This document shows, piece after piece, positions 1 to 8,030 of a stretch of DNA of 64,000 nt (position 1 is the stretch's first letter; each line of letters starts with the position of its first letter). Position numbers and translations under genes: made by a program. The notes under the pieces were generated by a model. It had not been told where the DNA came from and did not search any database. It was given only the letters and a program-made list of their open reading frames with translations. The stretch covers positions 1 through 64,000 of the forward strand of contig JAIBCI010000031.1 of the NCBI GenBank assembly GCA_019694255.1, given 5' to 3'. Source of the stretch: Saprospiraceae bacterium. GTDB lineage: Bacteria; Bacteroidota; Bacteroidia; Chitinophagales; Saprospiraceae.

Positions 1-217
1 AAAAATAACATACTATGATTTTATTATTAAATTTATAAAAGAAATTGACATTATTACAAATAATAATGCAGAATTATTAATGTTATTAATATCATCATGT
101 ATTACTGGAAAGAAAATAAACAAATTTATAGTGCTAGATGGAGAAAATATGGAAGAAAAAAATTTTATAAATAAGATTTTATCATCGTGCTTAGGAAATT
201 ATTGTAAATTAATAAAA
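1..217 (+). pseudogene. Fragment resembling the Walker A region of a D5/P4-type viral primase-helicase
   Basis: The frame starting at base 2 is open from the window edge and runs without a stop into the aminopeptidase that follows. Its last ~50 residues line up without gaps with the SF3 helicase region of D5/P4-type primase-helicases, as I remember that family: a stretch SSCITG, then K-F-I-V, then G-E-N-M-E-E-K-N where the family has a GxGSNGKS P-loop, then 11 residues to LGNY and a K-L pair. The first Gly and the Lys of the P-loop are kept, but the second Gly and the Ser/Thr are replaced, so ATP binding is doubtful. G+C is about 17% (37 of 217 bases) against about 47% in the next 60 bases. 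Inference: foreign or virus-derived DNA, or a chimeric contig end. The left part lies outside the window. Confidence 0.5.
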
Positions 218-2002
218 ATGGATAACAAGCATAAAATCAGCCTATTACGAAAGACCATGCGCGATCGAAAAATAGACGCTTTCCTTCAGGGAACTTCGGA
301 CCCGCATCAAAGTGAGTATCCACCGGCACATTGGTCTGGACGTGTGTGGCTGACCGGATTTACCGGTTCTGCCGGAACTGCGATCGTTACCCAGCGCCAC
401 GCCGGATTATGGACGGACTCCAGGTATTACCTTCAGGCTGAGCAAGAATTGAAGGGCACAGCCTTCGTCTTACATAAATTAGTGGTTCAGACGCAGGCAG
501 AGTATGTAGACTGGTTATGCAAAACCCTGCCAACCGGTTCCGTGGTTGGCTGCGATTTTTGGTGTTACTCCATGGCGCAGATCGGATACTTTAAAAAGAC
601 CCTCGAAGCCGCAGGGTTAAAACTTGCCAACTGTGGCGACTTACTCGATGGCATCTGGCAGGAAAGAGCCCCCCTTCCCATCACTCCTGTTTATGAGCAT
701 GAGGTAAAATATGCCGGTAAAACCCGGGCAGAAAAACTCAATGAGGTCAGGAAGTCTATGAAAAAACTATCTGCAGACTGGTTTCTTGTCTCCGCGTTAG
801 ACGAGGTCGCATGGGTTCTCAATCTTCGTGGCAGTGACGTGCCATGCAACCCTGTATTTGTAGCTTATCTTGCCATTGGACCCAAAGAATCCATACTTTT
901 TACTAAAACCAGTAAAATTCCTGAATCCATTCGAAAAGCACTAGCAAAAAATAATATTGTTATCCGCGCGTATGAGCGAATCTCGGGATTTGCAGAAACC
1001 CTTCGTAAAAAGAAAGTCTGGATTGATCCGTCAACCCTCAATGCCCAACTTTCCATTTTGCTTTCTGAATCTTCGCTTCTATCAGCGCCCAGTTGTATCA
1101 TGCAGCAAAAGGCGGTAAAAAACACCACTGAAATGAAGCACCTCCGCAGGGCCATGGAAAAAGATGCAATTGCCATTATGAATACCTTGATGTGGTTGGA
1201 AGATCAACATGCCAATGGTCAATTTCCTACTGAATTTGAATTATCTGAAAAGCTGATACAATGCAGATCCCGTAGCCGAACTTATATCAACGAAAGCTTT
1301 AATGCCATTGTCGGATATAACGCAAACGGGGCAATCATTCATTATCGCCCAGAGAAGCACAGTTCTTCCAAAATCCGGCCATCAGGCATATTACTTCTCG
1401 ATAGTGGCGGACAGTATCTTGACGGTACTACAGATATTACGCGGACGATACGTCTCGGCAGAATCAAACCACAAATCAAAAAGCAATACACAGCAGTTTT
1501 GATGGGACATATCGCTCTTGCACGTTGTATCTTTCCACAGGGAACCAAAGGAATTCAATTTGATATTCTGGCGAGGCAATTTTTGTGGAATTTAGGATTG
1601 AATTACAGCCATGGCACAGGTCATGGTGTTGGTTTTTTTATGAATGTACACGAACCGCCACAAGGATTTGTAACAGCTTTTAATCAACGTGGGAGTACAG
1701 AATATACTGTAGGAATGCTGACTTCCAATGAACCAGGATATTATGAAGAAGGATCCCATGGTATTCGCATCGAAAACCTTGTCCTGTCTGTGCCACATTG
1801 TGAGGGACCTGATGGTCAATTTCTTGCATTTGAAACCATGACATTATTCCCGATTGACACAAGCCTGATCGAGTACAATATGATGGACCGAACATCTGTT
1901 GAATGGCTCAACAACTATCACAGGGAAGTGTATTCAAGGCTTCAGAAATATTGCAATACCCATCAGAAAAAATGGCTTAAAGAACGATGCAAGTCTATTT
2001 AA
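218..2002 (+). CDS. Xaa-Pro aminopeptidase (aminopeptidase P, M24B family)
   Basis: This 594-residue cytoplasmic metallopeptidase is expected to remove an N-terminal residue preceding proline. The N-terminal creatinase-like domain shows the family signature SDPHQSEY and GFTGSAGTA near residues 27-55. The C-terminal pita-bread domain carries the metal ligands: two Asp in LLLDSGGQYLDGTTD, a His in SHGTGHGVG and two Glu in SNEPGYYEEG and RIEN. The tail after the catalytic domain matches the extra C-terminal domain of the long ~600-residue form. The ATG at 218 is chosen because family homology begins there (KISLLRK...DAFL) and base composition changes abruptly just upstream. The reading frame stays open further upstream into unrelated AT-rich sequence, which I treat as a separate element. 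No signal peptide is visible. Confidence 0.93.
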   Translation: MDNKHKISLLRKTMRDRKIDAFLQGTSDPHQSEYPPAHWSGRVWLTGFTGSAGTAIVTQRHAGLWTDSRYYLQAEQELKGTAFVLHKLVVQTQAEYVDWLCKTLPTGSVVGCDFWCYSMAQIGYFKKTLEAAGLKLANCGDLLDGIWQERAPLPITPVYEHEVKYAGKTRAEKLNEVRKSMKKLSADWFLVSALDEVAWVLNLRGSDVPCNPVFVAYLAIGPKESILFTKTSKIPESIRKALAKNNIVIRAYERISGFAETLRKKKVWIDPSTLNAQLSILLSESSLLSAPSCIMQQKAVKNTTEMKHLRRAMEKDAIAIMNTLMWLEDQHANGQFPTEFELSEKLIQCRSRSRTYINESFNAIVGYNANGAIIHYRPEKHSSSKIRPSGILLLDSGGQYLDGTTDITRTIRLGRIKPQIKKQYTAVLMGHIALARCIFPQGTKGIQFDILARQFLWNLGLNYSHGTGHGVGFFMNVHEPPQGFVTAFNQRGSTEYTVGMLTSNEPGYYEEGSHGIRIENLVLSVPHCEGPDGQFLAFETMTLFPIDTSLIEYNMMDRTSVEWLNNYHREVYSRLQKYCNTHQKKWLKERCKSI

Positions 2003-2015
2003 ATTTAGACCGCTT

Positions 2016-2237
2016 TTAGGCTTGTTTTCTGCTATAAGCTAATATTTTATCTATTGTCACAAGACGCGGATAAAAAGACGCTCCGGGCAGAAGACTTTTA
2101 GCCACACGGATCTCGTTGATTTCCTCACGGATCTCAGAATCTTCCTTTGCAAGTTCAGTAAGTTGCAGATTTTCAGCTTCGCAACTTTCCTGGTAAACAA
2201 AACGTACTAATGAATGGAGTGTAAAACTGTCGACCAT
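2016..2237 (-). CDS. Small conserved hypothetical protein, 73 residues
   Basis: The protein begins MVDSFTLHSLVRFVYQE, followed by an acidic, probably helical middle (ENLQLTELAKEDSEIREEINEI) and a C-terminal segment with a conserved look (FYPRLVTIDKILAYS). I recognise this pattern as a small protein common in Bacteroidota, but no function is known to me. There is no signal peptide or membrane segment. It ends 13 bases from the convergent aminopeptidase gene, with no hairpin terminator between them. It has an ATG start and 109 bases separate it from the DUF2147 gene. The high charge and regular hydrophobic spacing support a real gene rather than a chance ORF. Confidence 0.7.
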   Translation of the reverse strand: MVDSFTLHSLVRFVYQESCEAENLQLTELAKEDSEIREEINEIRVAKSLLPGASFYPRLVTIDKILAYSRKQA

Positions 2238-2346
2238 AGGCGGGTTATAATTTTCTTGGTATTTAATTAACTGCCTTTGGACATCTATTATTGCATCCTG
2301 ACCACAGTATATTACCTCAAATTCCGAAAAAATGTACCCTGGTCAA

Positions 2347-2781
2347 TCAATGCTTTCTTTCCCAGGTTTGGGTCCGGCCCAATAAACTGAAACCCAAATA
2401 GCCTCTGACATTGAGCCTTTCAGGAGACTCGAGTCCAATGATACAAGAATACACTTTTCCATTTTTCGGATCAACAATCTGGCCACCTGACCATTCTTTG
2501 CCATCTGGCTTCATATTCCATAATATGTCCATCTGAATTAGTGACTTTCCGGCTTTATCTCCCGGGCAATTGTTACAAACCTTGGTTGTTGCAGCCGGAA
2601 GCAATTCGATTATTTTGCCAAATAACATCCCGTCCTTCATATAAATCTCCAAAACTGATTTTTGACGGCCATCTTTATCATCCCTATTGATCCAAAGACC
2701 CAGCACATCATTATTCTGAGCTGACAAAAAATGCGACGAAGACACAATGAGCAATGCACAGATGATCCAATACTTATTCAT
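2347..2781 (-). CDS. Secreted DUF2147 family protein
   Basis: This 144-residue protein has an N-terminal signal peptide ending near FLSAQ, so it is exported, probably to the periplasm. The mature part has the DUF2147 layout: GLWINRDDKDGRQKSVLEIY near the start, then GKIIEL, a short Cys pair (VCNNCPGD), a hydrophobic ILW, and a C-terminal RGYLGFSLLGRTQTW. The family's biochemical role is unknown to me. The start is the ATG at 2781 (MNKYW). An upstream in-frame TTG adds only two residues and is less likely. The next gene upstream on the same strand (alkyltransferase-like) ends 16 bases away, so the two are probably cotranscribed. Confidence 0.85.
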   Translation of the reverse strand: MNKYWIICALLIVSSSHFLSAQNNDVLGLWINRDDKDGRQKSVLEIYMKDGMLFGKIIELLPAATTKVCNNCPGDKAGKSLIQMDILWNMKPDGKEWSGGQIVDPKNGKVYSCIIGLESPERLNVRGYLGFSLLGRTQTWERKH

Positions 2782-2797
2782 TTTCAATTAATTATCT

Positions 2798-3121
2798 TTA
2801 AATAATTTCTTTTGAAGGATCCCAGAAAATCTCATTGAAATTCAAAACCCTGTTATTTCTGACTTCTACCCCTTCCTTTTCCAGCAAGCCCTTCATCCCA
2901 GGTGAACCGACGAAATTATTTGCGCCACTCAATATCCCCTGGCTATTGACCACACGGTGTGCAGGCACTTTATGCTTTGTGCCTTTAAGCTGGTTGAGTG
3001 CCCAGCCTACCATTCTGGCTGAACCAAGGCTTAAAAATGCCGAAATCGCCCCATAACTGCTGACCCTCCCTTTGGGAATAGATCTTACAATATCATAAAC
3101 TTCATCGTAGTAGTGAGCCAT
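2798..3121 (-). CDS. Alkyltransferase-like protein (MGMT-type DNA-binding domain without the active Cys)
   Basis: The 107 residues form only the C-terminal DNA-binding domain of O6-alkylguanine-DNA alkyltransferases. The helix-turn-helix region (PKGRVSSYGAIS) and the Arg-finger helix (SARMVGWAL) are present. The family PCHR active site reads PAHR, with Ala at residue 54 in place of the alkyl-accepting Cys. This is the hallmark of ATL proteins, which bind O6-alkylguanine and hand it to nucleotide excision repair instead of reversing it. uvrB lies near the other end of this window, but the two are not linked. It has an ATG start and sits upstream of the DUF2147 gene on the same strand. The family call is strong; the absence of repair activity is inferred from the missing Cys. 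Confidence 0.88.
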   Translation of the reverse strand: MAHYYDEVYDIVRSIPKGRVSSYGAISAFLSLGSARMVGWALNQLKGTKHKVPAHRVVNSQGILSGANNFVGSPGMKGLLEKEGVEVRNNRVLNFNEIFWDPSKEII

Positions 3122-3262
3122 TGCAAGGCGAATTTAAGGAGTGACTGGAAAATAATCTATGCAGCCTCCATGCCGGTCCAGATGAGCCCTTGTCTTACTA
3201 TTACATGAATAAAATTCAAATTACTTGTTGTCAGGGATTTACGGTACTTATTGATATGTTGG

Positions 3263-3892
3263 TCAACCGTTTTGGTCGGTCAGGAGCTCTCGGAGTTCAG
3301 ATAAAATCATACCCGTTGCGCCCCATACCCATCGATCACCTAGCAGGAGTCCCGGGACACTCAGCTCCTTGGCATAACTGGTATTAATAATTCTTGCCTG
3401 AAAAATATCAGGAGCAAGGAGTTGGTCTATTCCACAAAGGAAAACTTCGTGAATTTCTTCAGGCTGAGTCTTAAAAATACTATCCGCACTGGTCCATCCA
3501 ACATACGGATGTACCATGTTTTTGCTGACAGGTATGTACAACGGGCTGAGCGATCCAACAATCGTAATTTCCTGTGCAGGTATCCCTATTTCCTCTTGTG
3601 TCTCTCGCAATGCCGTAAAGGCAAGATTAGGGTCAGTGAGCTCACGCCTTCCGCCCGGCAGGGCTATTTGTCCTTTGTGAGGATCCTTTTCCGAGCCCAG
3701 GTTGCGCTGAATCAATGGAAAAACAGTCTTGCCGTTCTTCTGCATTAGAAGCAACAATACACTGGCTACTTTGTGGTCAGGCGCCGGCAATTCTTTCAAT
3801 CGGGAAGGAAACGGAGCCAACTTTGCATGGGCTTGAAATCCAGGTAAGGGGTCAAGCAAACGAAGCCCCAGATGTACCGTATCGATCTGCAC
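3263..3892 (-). CDS. Nudix hydrolase, NudL-like (probable CoA/NUDIX pyrophosphatase)
   Basis: This 209-residue protein has a Nudix box at about residues 80-104: LPGGRRELTDP, then LRETQEEIG with the catalytic REtqEEiG. One extra residue sits between the first Gly and the RE pair compared with the generic box, as is usual in the NudL group. The preceding HKGQIALPGG matches the NudL-type motif before the box. NudL enzymes cleave the diphosphate of CoA and acyl-CoA; that substrate is family-level inference. The apparent start is GTG at 3892, 10 bases after the hemD stop, so it looks like the last gene of the hemD operon. Confidence 0.87.
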   Translation of the reverse strand: MQIDTVHLGLRLLDPLPGFQAHAKLAPFPSRLKELPAPDHKVASVLLLLMQKNGKTVFPLIQRNLGSEKDPHKGQIALPGGRRELTDPNLAFTALRETQEEIGIPAQEITIVGSLSPLYIPVSKNMVHPYVGWTSADSIFKTQPEEIHEVFLCGIDQLLAPDIFQARIINTSYAKELSVPGLLLGDRWVWGATGMILSELRELLTDQNG

Positions 3893-3902
3893 GAATAATT
3901 GA

Positions 3903-4691
3903 TTATTTATTACTCCTGGTGAGATATGCTTCCAGAGCCATTGTCATCGAAGGCGTCTCCGGCGTCGGAGCCTGAATATCAAGTATCAGGTTCGCTTCGA
4001 GTACGGCTTTACATGTTGCCGGACCAAAGGCAGCTATTCTGGTTTTGTCCTGTACGAAATCCGGAAAATTATCAAAGAGTGACTTTACGTCCAACTGGCT
4101 AAAAAAAACGAGAATGTCATACTTAATGTCTGCCAGATCCGAAAGGTCTGCACTGACTGTCCGGTACATCGGAGACTCCACAAATTTAACTTTGGTGGTC
4201 TTTAGAAAATCCGATGCGTCATTGTTGCCAGTATCTGAACACGGCAGTAGAAACTGTCCCTGGTCCTTGTGTTTATTGAAGTAATTGGCGATGTCATTGA
4301 GTTTCTTCGTACCAAAGAACACCTTGCGTTTGCGGTAAAGAATGAATTTTTGAAGATAGTTGGCAATATTTTCAGTGGCACAGAAATACTTTGTATTCTC
4401 GGAAATTCTGGCTCTCATTTCTTCGGCCAGTCTGAAGAAATTATCAATCGCATTGCGGCTTGTAAATACGACAAAAGGGAATTCCTCCATACGGATTCGC
4501 TGGCGCCTGAATTCCTTTTCTGTAAATCCGTCAACCTGAATAAATGATCGCCAATCAACTCTTATTCCGTACTTGGTCTCTATATCAAAATATGGTGATC
4601 TCTCCGGTTTGGGTTGAGAAACCAGGATAGAAGATACCTTCAGATACCTGGAGTCGGCATTATTTGCGGATTTTGTCGTTTTTGTAGGCAC
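3903..4691 (-). CDS. hemD: Uroporphyrinogen-III synthase
   Basis: At 262 residues it fits the HemD fold of two alternating alpha/beta domains. Recognisable pieces are ILVSQPKPE near the N-terminus, FVVFTSRNAIDNFF (the family TSxxAV-like segment), a YRT in the middle, DILVFFSQLDVKSLF and IAAFGPATCKAV near the C-terminus. The enzyme closes hydroxymethylbilane with D-ring inversion, feeding haem and sirohaem synthesis. Sequence conservation in this family is low, so the call also rests on the neighbour: a DUF4271 membrane protein immediately upstream is the usual hemD partner in Bacteroidota. The start is GTG at 4691; 9 bases separate it from the DUF4271 stop. Confidence 0.87.
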   Translation of the reverse strand: MPTKTTKSANNADSRYLKVSSILVSQPKPERSPYFDIETKYGIRVDWRSFIQVDGFTEKEFRRQRIRMEEFPFVVFTSRNAIDNFFRLAEEMRARISENTKYFCATENIANYLQKFILYRKRKVFFGTKKLNDIANYFNKHKDQGQFLLPCSDTGNNDASDFLKTTKVKFVESPMYRTVSADLSDLADIKYDILVFFSQLDVKSLFDNFPDFVQDKTRIAAFGPATCKAVLEANLILDIQAPTPETPSMTMALEAYLTRSNK

Positions 4692-4700
4692 ACCTTAAAC

Positions 4701-5627
4701 TTAAACCCAGCCTTGTCTATGTATATACACTACTAGAAAGACGAGGGGCGCAAATTCGAAGGCGCAAAGGTACAATAAAAAATGAAATATGGATCTCGAC
4801 CAAAGATTTGAGCTGGCCAGTATTTCTTTTAATTGTCGAAAAAGATAGGCAAGCATCAGAAATACTGCGCCGAGAATGATGAGCTTGCGGGCCCATTCTT
4901 CCCTTGAAAAAGCGATCACAAAATCCAAGGGAATTAGTATAATTGCCATTAAGGAGCCAAAACAAATAATATTAAAGAGATAATGGTCGACTTCTTTGCC
5001 TATTTTGAAGACGGATGCCAGCAGCCTCAGGCTCAGATGACGAACGAGGTAAACTAGCATGACGGCTGCAGCGAGTACGATCAACAGCATGCTGTAATTG
5101 CTTTGTTTGAATACAATCAAAGACAAGTAAACAAATATGCTAAGTCCAGCGAAATAAAGCCCGTAGAGAAGTGGAAATATGAGCCTGCTTTCTTCTCTGC
5201 TGTCTCTGTAAAGAATATTGAATAGATTAAGATTAAAGCTCGTCCTGTACAATTTGGCAACCAATCCGCGATTGAGATTGACCGCTATAGCAAGCATAAA
5301 AGTCAAAAACAGAAGAAACCAAAAAAGCATTGACCTCACTTGTTGCGGGTCGCTCCTGATATTCAGTAATCGATCTATTTCCTGCTTCCAGTGATCTCTG
5401 ACTAATACTGTACTATTGGATGCATCAGCCCTGGCTTTTATCAGCTCAAATGGATTCAGTGCTTGCGCTGTTCCAGTTGCTGAAGAATCTGCTTTAGCGG
5501 CTTTGCGACTGCTGATTTCAAAAGGATTATTCTGTCCCTGTAATACTAAGGTATAGAGGGCCATCACAATACATCCGATGAAAAGCTTTTGCCAATTAAG
5601 GGCAGACAAACTTGAAGCCAATACCAT
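4701..5627 (-). CDS. DUF4271 integral membrane protein
   Basis: The protein has 308 residues. A hydrophobic N-terminal segment (residues 14-31) is followed by a soluble stretch containing NPFEIS twice in variant form (NPFEISSRK and NPFELIKAR), then about six further hydrophobic segments: MLFWFLLFLTFMLAIAV, LIFPLLYGLYFAGLSIF, YSMLLIVLAAAVMLVYLV, LFNIICFGSLMAIILIPL, LIILGAVFLMLAYLF and the last near residue 290. DUF4271 proteins are polytopic inner-membrane proteins that neighbour hemD in Bacteroidota; no function is established to my knowledge. The ATG at 5627 overlaps the upstream response-regulator stop by 32 bases; an internal ATG at 5564 would remove the overlap but cut the first hydrophobic segment. 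Confidence 0.82.
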   Translation of the reverse strand: MVLASSLSALNWQKLFIGCIVMALYTLVLQGQNNPFEISSRKAAKADSSATGTAQALNPFELIKARADASNSTVLVRDHWKQEIDRLLNIRSDPQQVRSMLFWFLLFLTFMLAIAVNLNRGLVAKLYRTSFNLNLFNILYRDSREESRLIFPLLYGLYFAGLSIFVYLSLIVFKQSNYSMLLIVLAAAVMLVYLVRHLSLRLLASVFKIGKEVDHYLFNIICFGSLMAIILIPLDFVIAFSREEWARKLIILGAVFLMLAYLFRQLKEILASSNLWSRSIFHFLLYLCAFEFAPLVFLVVYIHRQGWV

Positions 5628-6285
5628 GTATATTATCGATCTTTATGTTCGGGTCATTGCCCAGGTATTTGCGCAATCGGGAAATAAACACATCAAGACT
5701 ACGTCCCATAAAGTAATCGTCCTCTCCCCAGAGCGTCTCAAGTATTGCAGACCTTTTGATTACTTTATTTTTATTCTTAATCAGGTAATCCAGCAATTCG
5801 GATTCCCGCTGTGTCAAGATTCTAACTTCATGATCCAGGGTGAGCTGATACTCCAATGGAAAATACTTGTAAATTCCAACTGAAATTTCAACATCCTGCG
5901 AAGGTGCTTCGAATACCCTGCTTCTCCTTAGGAAAATTTCAATTTTAAGAATGAGTTCTTCAATACTGAAAGGCTTGGTGAGATAATCATCACCTCCCAG
6001 TTTGAGGCCGTGGATTCGGTCCTCCTTCATGGACTTGGCAGTTAAAAAAAGGATTGGTATCTGCTGATCCTTTTTCCGAATTGCTTCGGCCAATGCAAAT
6101 CCATCCATTTCAGGCAGCATCACATCAAAAATACACAAATCGTATTTTTCATTTTTAAATGCTTCAAGGGCCTGTGCGCCATTGATACAATGGTGCACTT
6201 CGTAACCTTGTAATTCAAGATGATCTTTAGTAATAAAGCTTAGGGTTTCGTCGTCTTCGGCATACAACAACTTTGCTTTTTTCAT
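5596..6285 (-). CDS. OmpR/PhoB-type response regulator (pair 1)
   Basis: The 229-residue protein has a receiver domain with acidic pocket E10-D11-D12, phosphoacceptor Asp54 in FDVMLPEMDG, the switch Thr in LFLTAKS and Lys in LTKPF. The C-terminal part is a winged-helix DNA-binding domain ending NIKIDNIHGIGFKFV. Its ATG overlaps the kinase TGA by one base, so translation is probably coupled and the kinase at 6285-7553 is its cognate partner. It closely resembles the regulator at 8891-9631, including the phrase RSLDVFISRLRKYL versus RSMDVFITKIRKYL. The targets are unknown. Downstream genes DUF4271 and hemD overlap or abut it, so it is probably in one transcript with them. Confidence 0.95.
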   Translation of the reverse strand: MKKAKLLYAEDDETLSFITKDHLELQGYEVHHCINGAQALEAFKNEKYDLCIFDVMLPEMDGFALAEAIRKKDQQIPILFLTAKSMKEDRIHGLKLGGDDYLTKPFSIEELILKIEIFLRRSRVFEAPSQDVEISVGIYKYFPLEYQLTLDHEVRILTQRESELLDYLIKNKNKVIKRSAILETLWGEDDYFMGRSLDVFISRLRKYLGNDPNIKIDNIHGIGFKFVCP

Positions 6286-7553
6286 CAGGTGATATTTTTG
6301 CAGTAAATGGTTACTTTAGTTCCTTCCTGGTAGACACTTTCGAGGTTCAGGCCGAAATCATGCGCATCACAAATACGCTTGACGTAATACAAACCAATTC
6401 CAAAGCCTTTGACATTATGCAGATTGCCGGTAGGAACACGATAGAATTTCTGGAACAGCTTCTGCTGATCTTCTTCCCGGATCCCAACACCTTTATCCTC
6501 AACCATTATTTCAATGCTTTTCCCCGAATTTTTGGTAAAAATAACAACTTCCGGCACTTCTTTGCTGTATTTAACCGCATTATCTATAAGGTTCGATATC
6601 ACATTCAGCATATGAAAGCGGTCAGCTTTGATCATCGGATTTTCGGCTTCGAGCTTAAGGGTCAAACTACCACCTCTGTCTCCCAGCCTAAATGAATACT
6701 GGCTGCTGATTTGTTTAATCAGTTCATGTACATCGACATCCTCAATTTTCAGTTCAAAGGACGAAGATTCCATTTTAGCAATTTGAAGAACCTTTTCTAC
6801 AAGGTTGTTTAGCCTCTGATTTTGATCCTGTATTATTCTGGTATACTGACTTAGTCTTTTATCTTCTTCAATCAATGGATGGTGCTGGAGTACATCTGCG
6901 GAAAGGCGAATGGAACTGATCGGGGTTTTGAATTCATGGGTCATATTATTGACAAAATCCCTCATTAATTCAGAGTATCTTTTTTGGCGTAGAATGACGA
7001 AGATGGCGGTTGTAAAAATACCACATGCTATAAGTAGGAGGACTGAGGTCACTACAATTGTTCTCATCTCATAGATCAGGTATGTTGTTTTTTCGGGAAA
7101 TTTTATAACGAAGTAACACGGATCTTCAGAGGGTTTGATTTTCTTTTTACCCTTTAGATTTTTTTTTACCGGTTGATTAACCGCTCCCGGACTAAAGATT
7201 AATTCATTGGTTGCTTCATCATAGATCCCGTATTCAAATTCAACACTCAGTTCCTGCTTTTCAAATTCGGCCACCAACGTTTGGTATAATTTCTCCTGTT
7301 TAATCGGAGAATTGACATTGACGCGATACTGATTGCCCGCTTCACGAATTATAACTCCCCTGTCCGGCAGTGTGCTTTTATTTGCCCCTGCGATCGCGGA
7401 TGCCGTGTTGCGCAAAGCGGTACTGACTGACCTGTGAAATTCGATTTCCTCCTTGTCAAGATTTCGAATTATATAATATCCCTGCATCAGAAAGATGCCC
7501 AGTATCATCAGACTCGCAAGAATGACAATCAGCCTGATTTTGGTGGAAGACAA
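6285..7553 (-). CDS. Membrane sensor histidine kinase (pair 1)
   Basis: The 422-residue kinase has a first membrane helix at about residues 8-28, an extracytoplasmic sensor region of about 135 residues without a recognised fold, and a second helix at about 165-187. It then has the dimerisation/phosphoacceptor domain with His206 in VNNMTHEFKTP, and an ATPase domain with the N box (NLIDNAVKYS), G1 (VEDKGVGI), F box (KFYRVPTGN) and G2 (GFGIGLYYV). No HAMP domain or receiver is seen. The start appears to be TTG at 7553, because an in-frame stop lies a few codons upstream and no earlier ATG exists. It follows the OB-fold gene by 26 bases and overlaps its response regulator downstream. Confidence 0.93.
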   Translation of the reverse strand: MSSTKIRLIVILASLMILGIFLMQGYYIIRNLDKEEIEFHRSVSTALRNTASAIAGANKSTLPDRGVIIREAGNQYRVNVNSPIKQEKLYQTLVAEFEKQELSVEFEYGIYDEATNELIFSPGAVNQPVKKNLKGKKKIKPSEDPCYFVIKFPEKTTYLIYEMRTIVVTSVLLLIACGIFTTAIFVILRQKRYSELMRDFVNNMTHEFKTPISSIRLSADVLQHHPLIEEDKRLSQYTRIIQDQNQRLNNLVEKVLQIAKMESSSFELKIEDVDVHELIKQISSQYSFRLGDRGGSLTLKLEAENPMIKADRFHMLNVISNLIDNAVKYSKEVPEVVIFTKNSGKSIEIMVEDKGVGIREEDQQKLFQKFYRVPTGNLHNVKGFGIGLYYVKRICDAHDFGLNLESVYQEGTKVTIYCKNIT

Positions 7554-7579
7554 TGATAGATGGTATTACTTTAGGAAAA

Positions 7580-7999
7580 TCATTTAACAGCACATCGATT
7601 GAGAACTACATCCATTAATTTACCAGCGCAGACGCCTTTAATCACTGTTGCAGTTCCTTTTTGGAATCTTGAAAGATCGGTATTAGTACCTTTATCCAAC
7701 TCGCAACTAACCGATCCCATTCCTCCCTCTGTATTCAATGAAATGATCACATTGCCAGTCTCCCCAGTCGAGATGGTATCCACAGTGCCGGTGACTTCTA
7801 TCACCTTATTCAGATATTTGGCCGTTGCTGCGTCTTCATTGGCATCGAACTCGTCATATAGATCTTTGGCGCTCAAACTAAAGTCACTTTTCAGACTTTC
7901 GACCTTATCCATGGGTTTATTGTACATATAATACCCGATGTACAATCCGATGCCGCACAGAACCAAGATGAGGGCTAAAATAATTCTTTTATTCATCAT
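7580..7999 (-). CDS. Membrane-anchored OB-fold (tRNA_anti-like) protein
   Basis: The protein is about 139 residues. A single N-terminal hydrophobic helix (IILALILVLCGIGLYIGYY) would anchor it in the membrane with the rest outside the cytoplasm. The remainder begins with SAKDLYDEFDANEDAATAKYLNKV, then IEVTGTVDTI and beta-rich sequence ending KGVCAGKLMDVVLNRCAV, which is the pattern of the tRNA_anti-like/OB-fold domain family in Bacteroidota. Two Cys near the C-terminus and one in VSCELD could matter, but this is unknown. The ATG at 7999 (or 7996) is preferred over an upstream TTG because a TAAATTTG promoter element sits at 8014-8021. It may be a sensor partner of the downstream kinase; that is inference from gene order only. 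Confidence 0.75.
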   Translation of the reverse strand: MMNKRIILALILVLCGIGLYIGYYMYNKPMDKVESLKSDFSLSAKDLYDEFDANEDAATAKYLNKVIEVTGTVDTISTGETGNVIISLNTEGGMGSVSCELDKGTNTDLSRFQKGTATVIKGVCAGKLMDVVLNRCAVK

Positions 8000-8013
8000 T
8001 AAATTTAACAATA

Positions 8014-8021
8014 CAAATTTA
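8014..8021 (-). promoter_or_regulatory. Bacteroidota -7 promoter element (TAAATTTG)
   Basis: Read on the minus strand, this is a perfect match to the TAnnTTTG consensus. It is 14 bases upstream of the OB-fold gene start and in the short gap after the inositol-monophosphatase gene. It would drive the transcript OB-fold protein, kinase, regulator, DUF4271, hemD, Nudix. No clear -33 TTTG was found. Confidence 0.6.
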
Positions 8022-8030
8022 AGATTATTC

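Noticed and set aside
80..217. Extended N-terminus of the aminopeptidase
   Set aside because: The open frame continues upstream, but composition and homology change at about 217. The family N-terminus begins at about residue 1 of the 218 start.
3422..3748. Open frame opposite the Nudix gene
   Set aside because: No recognisable domain and fully inside a well-supported gene on the other strand.
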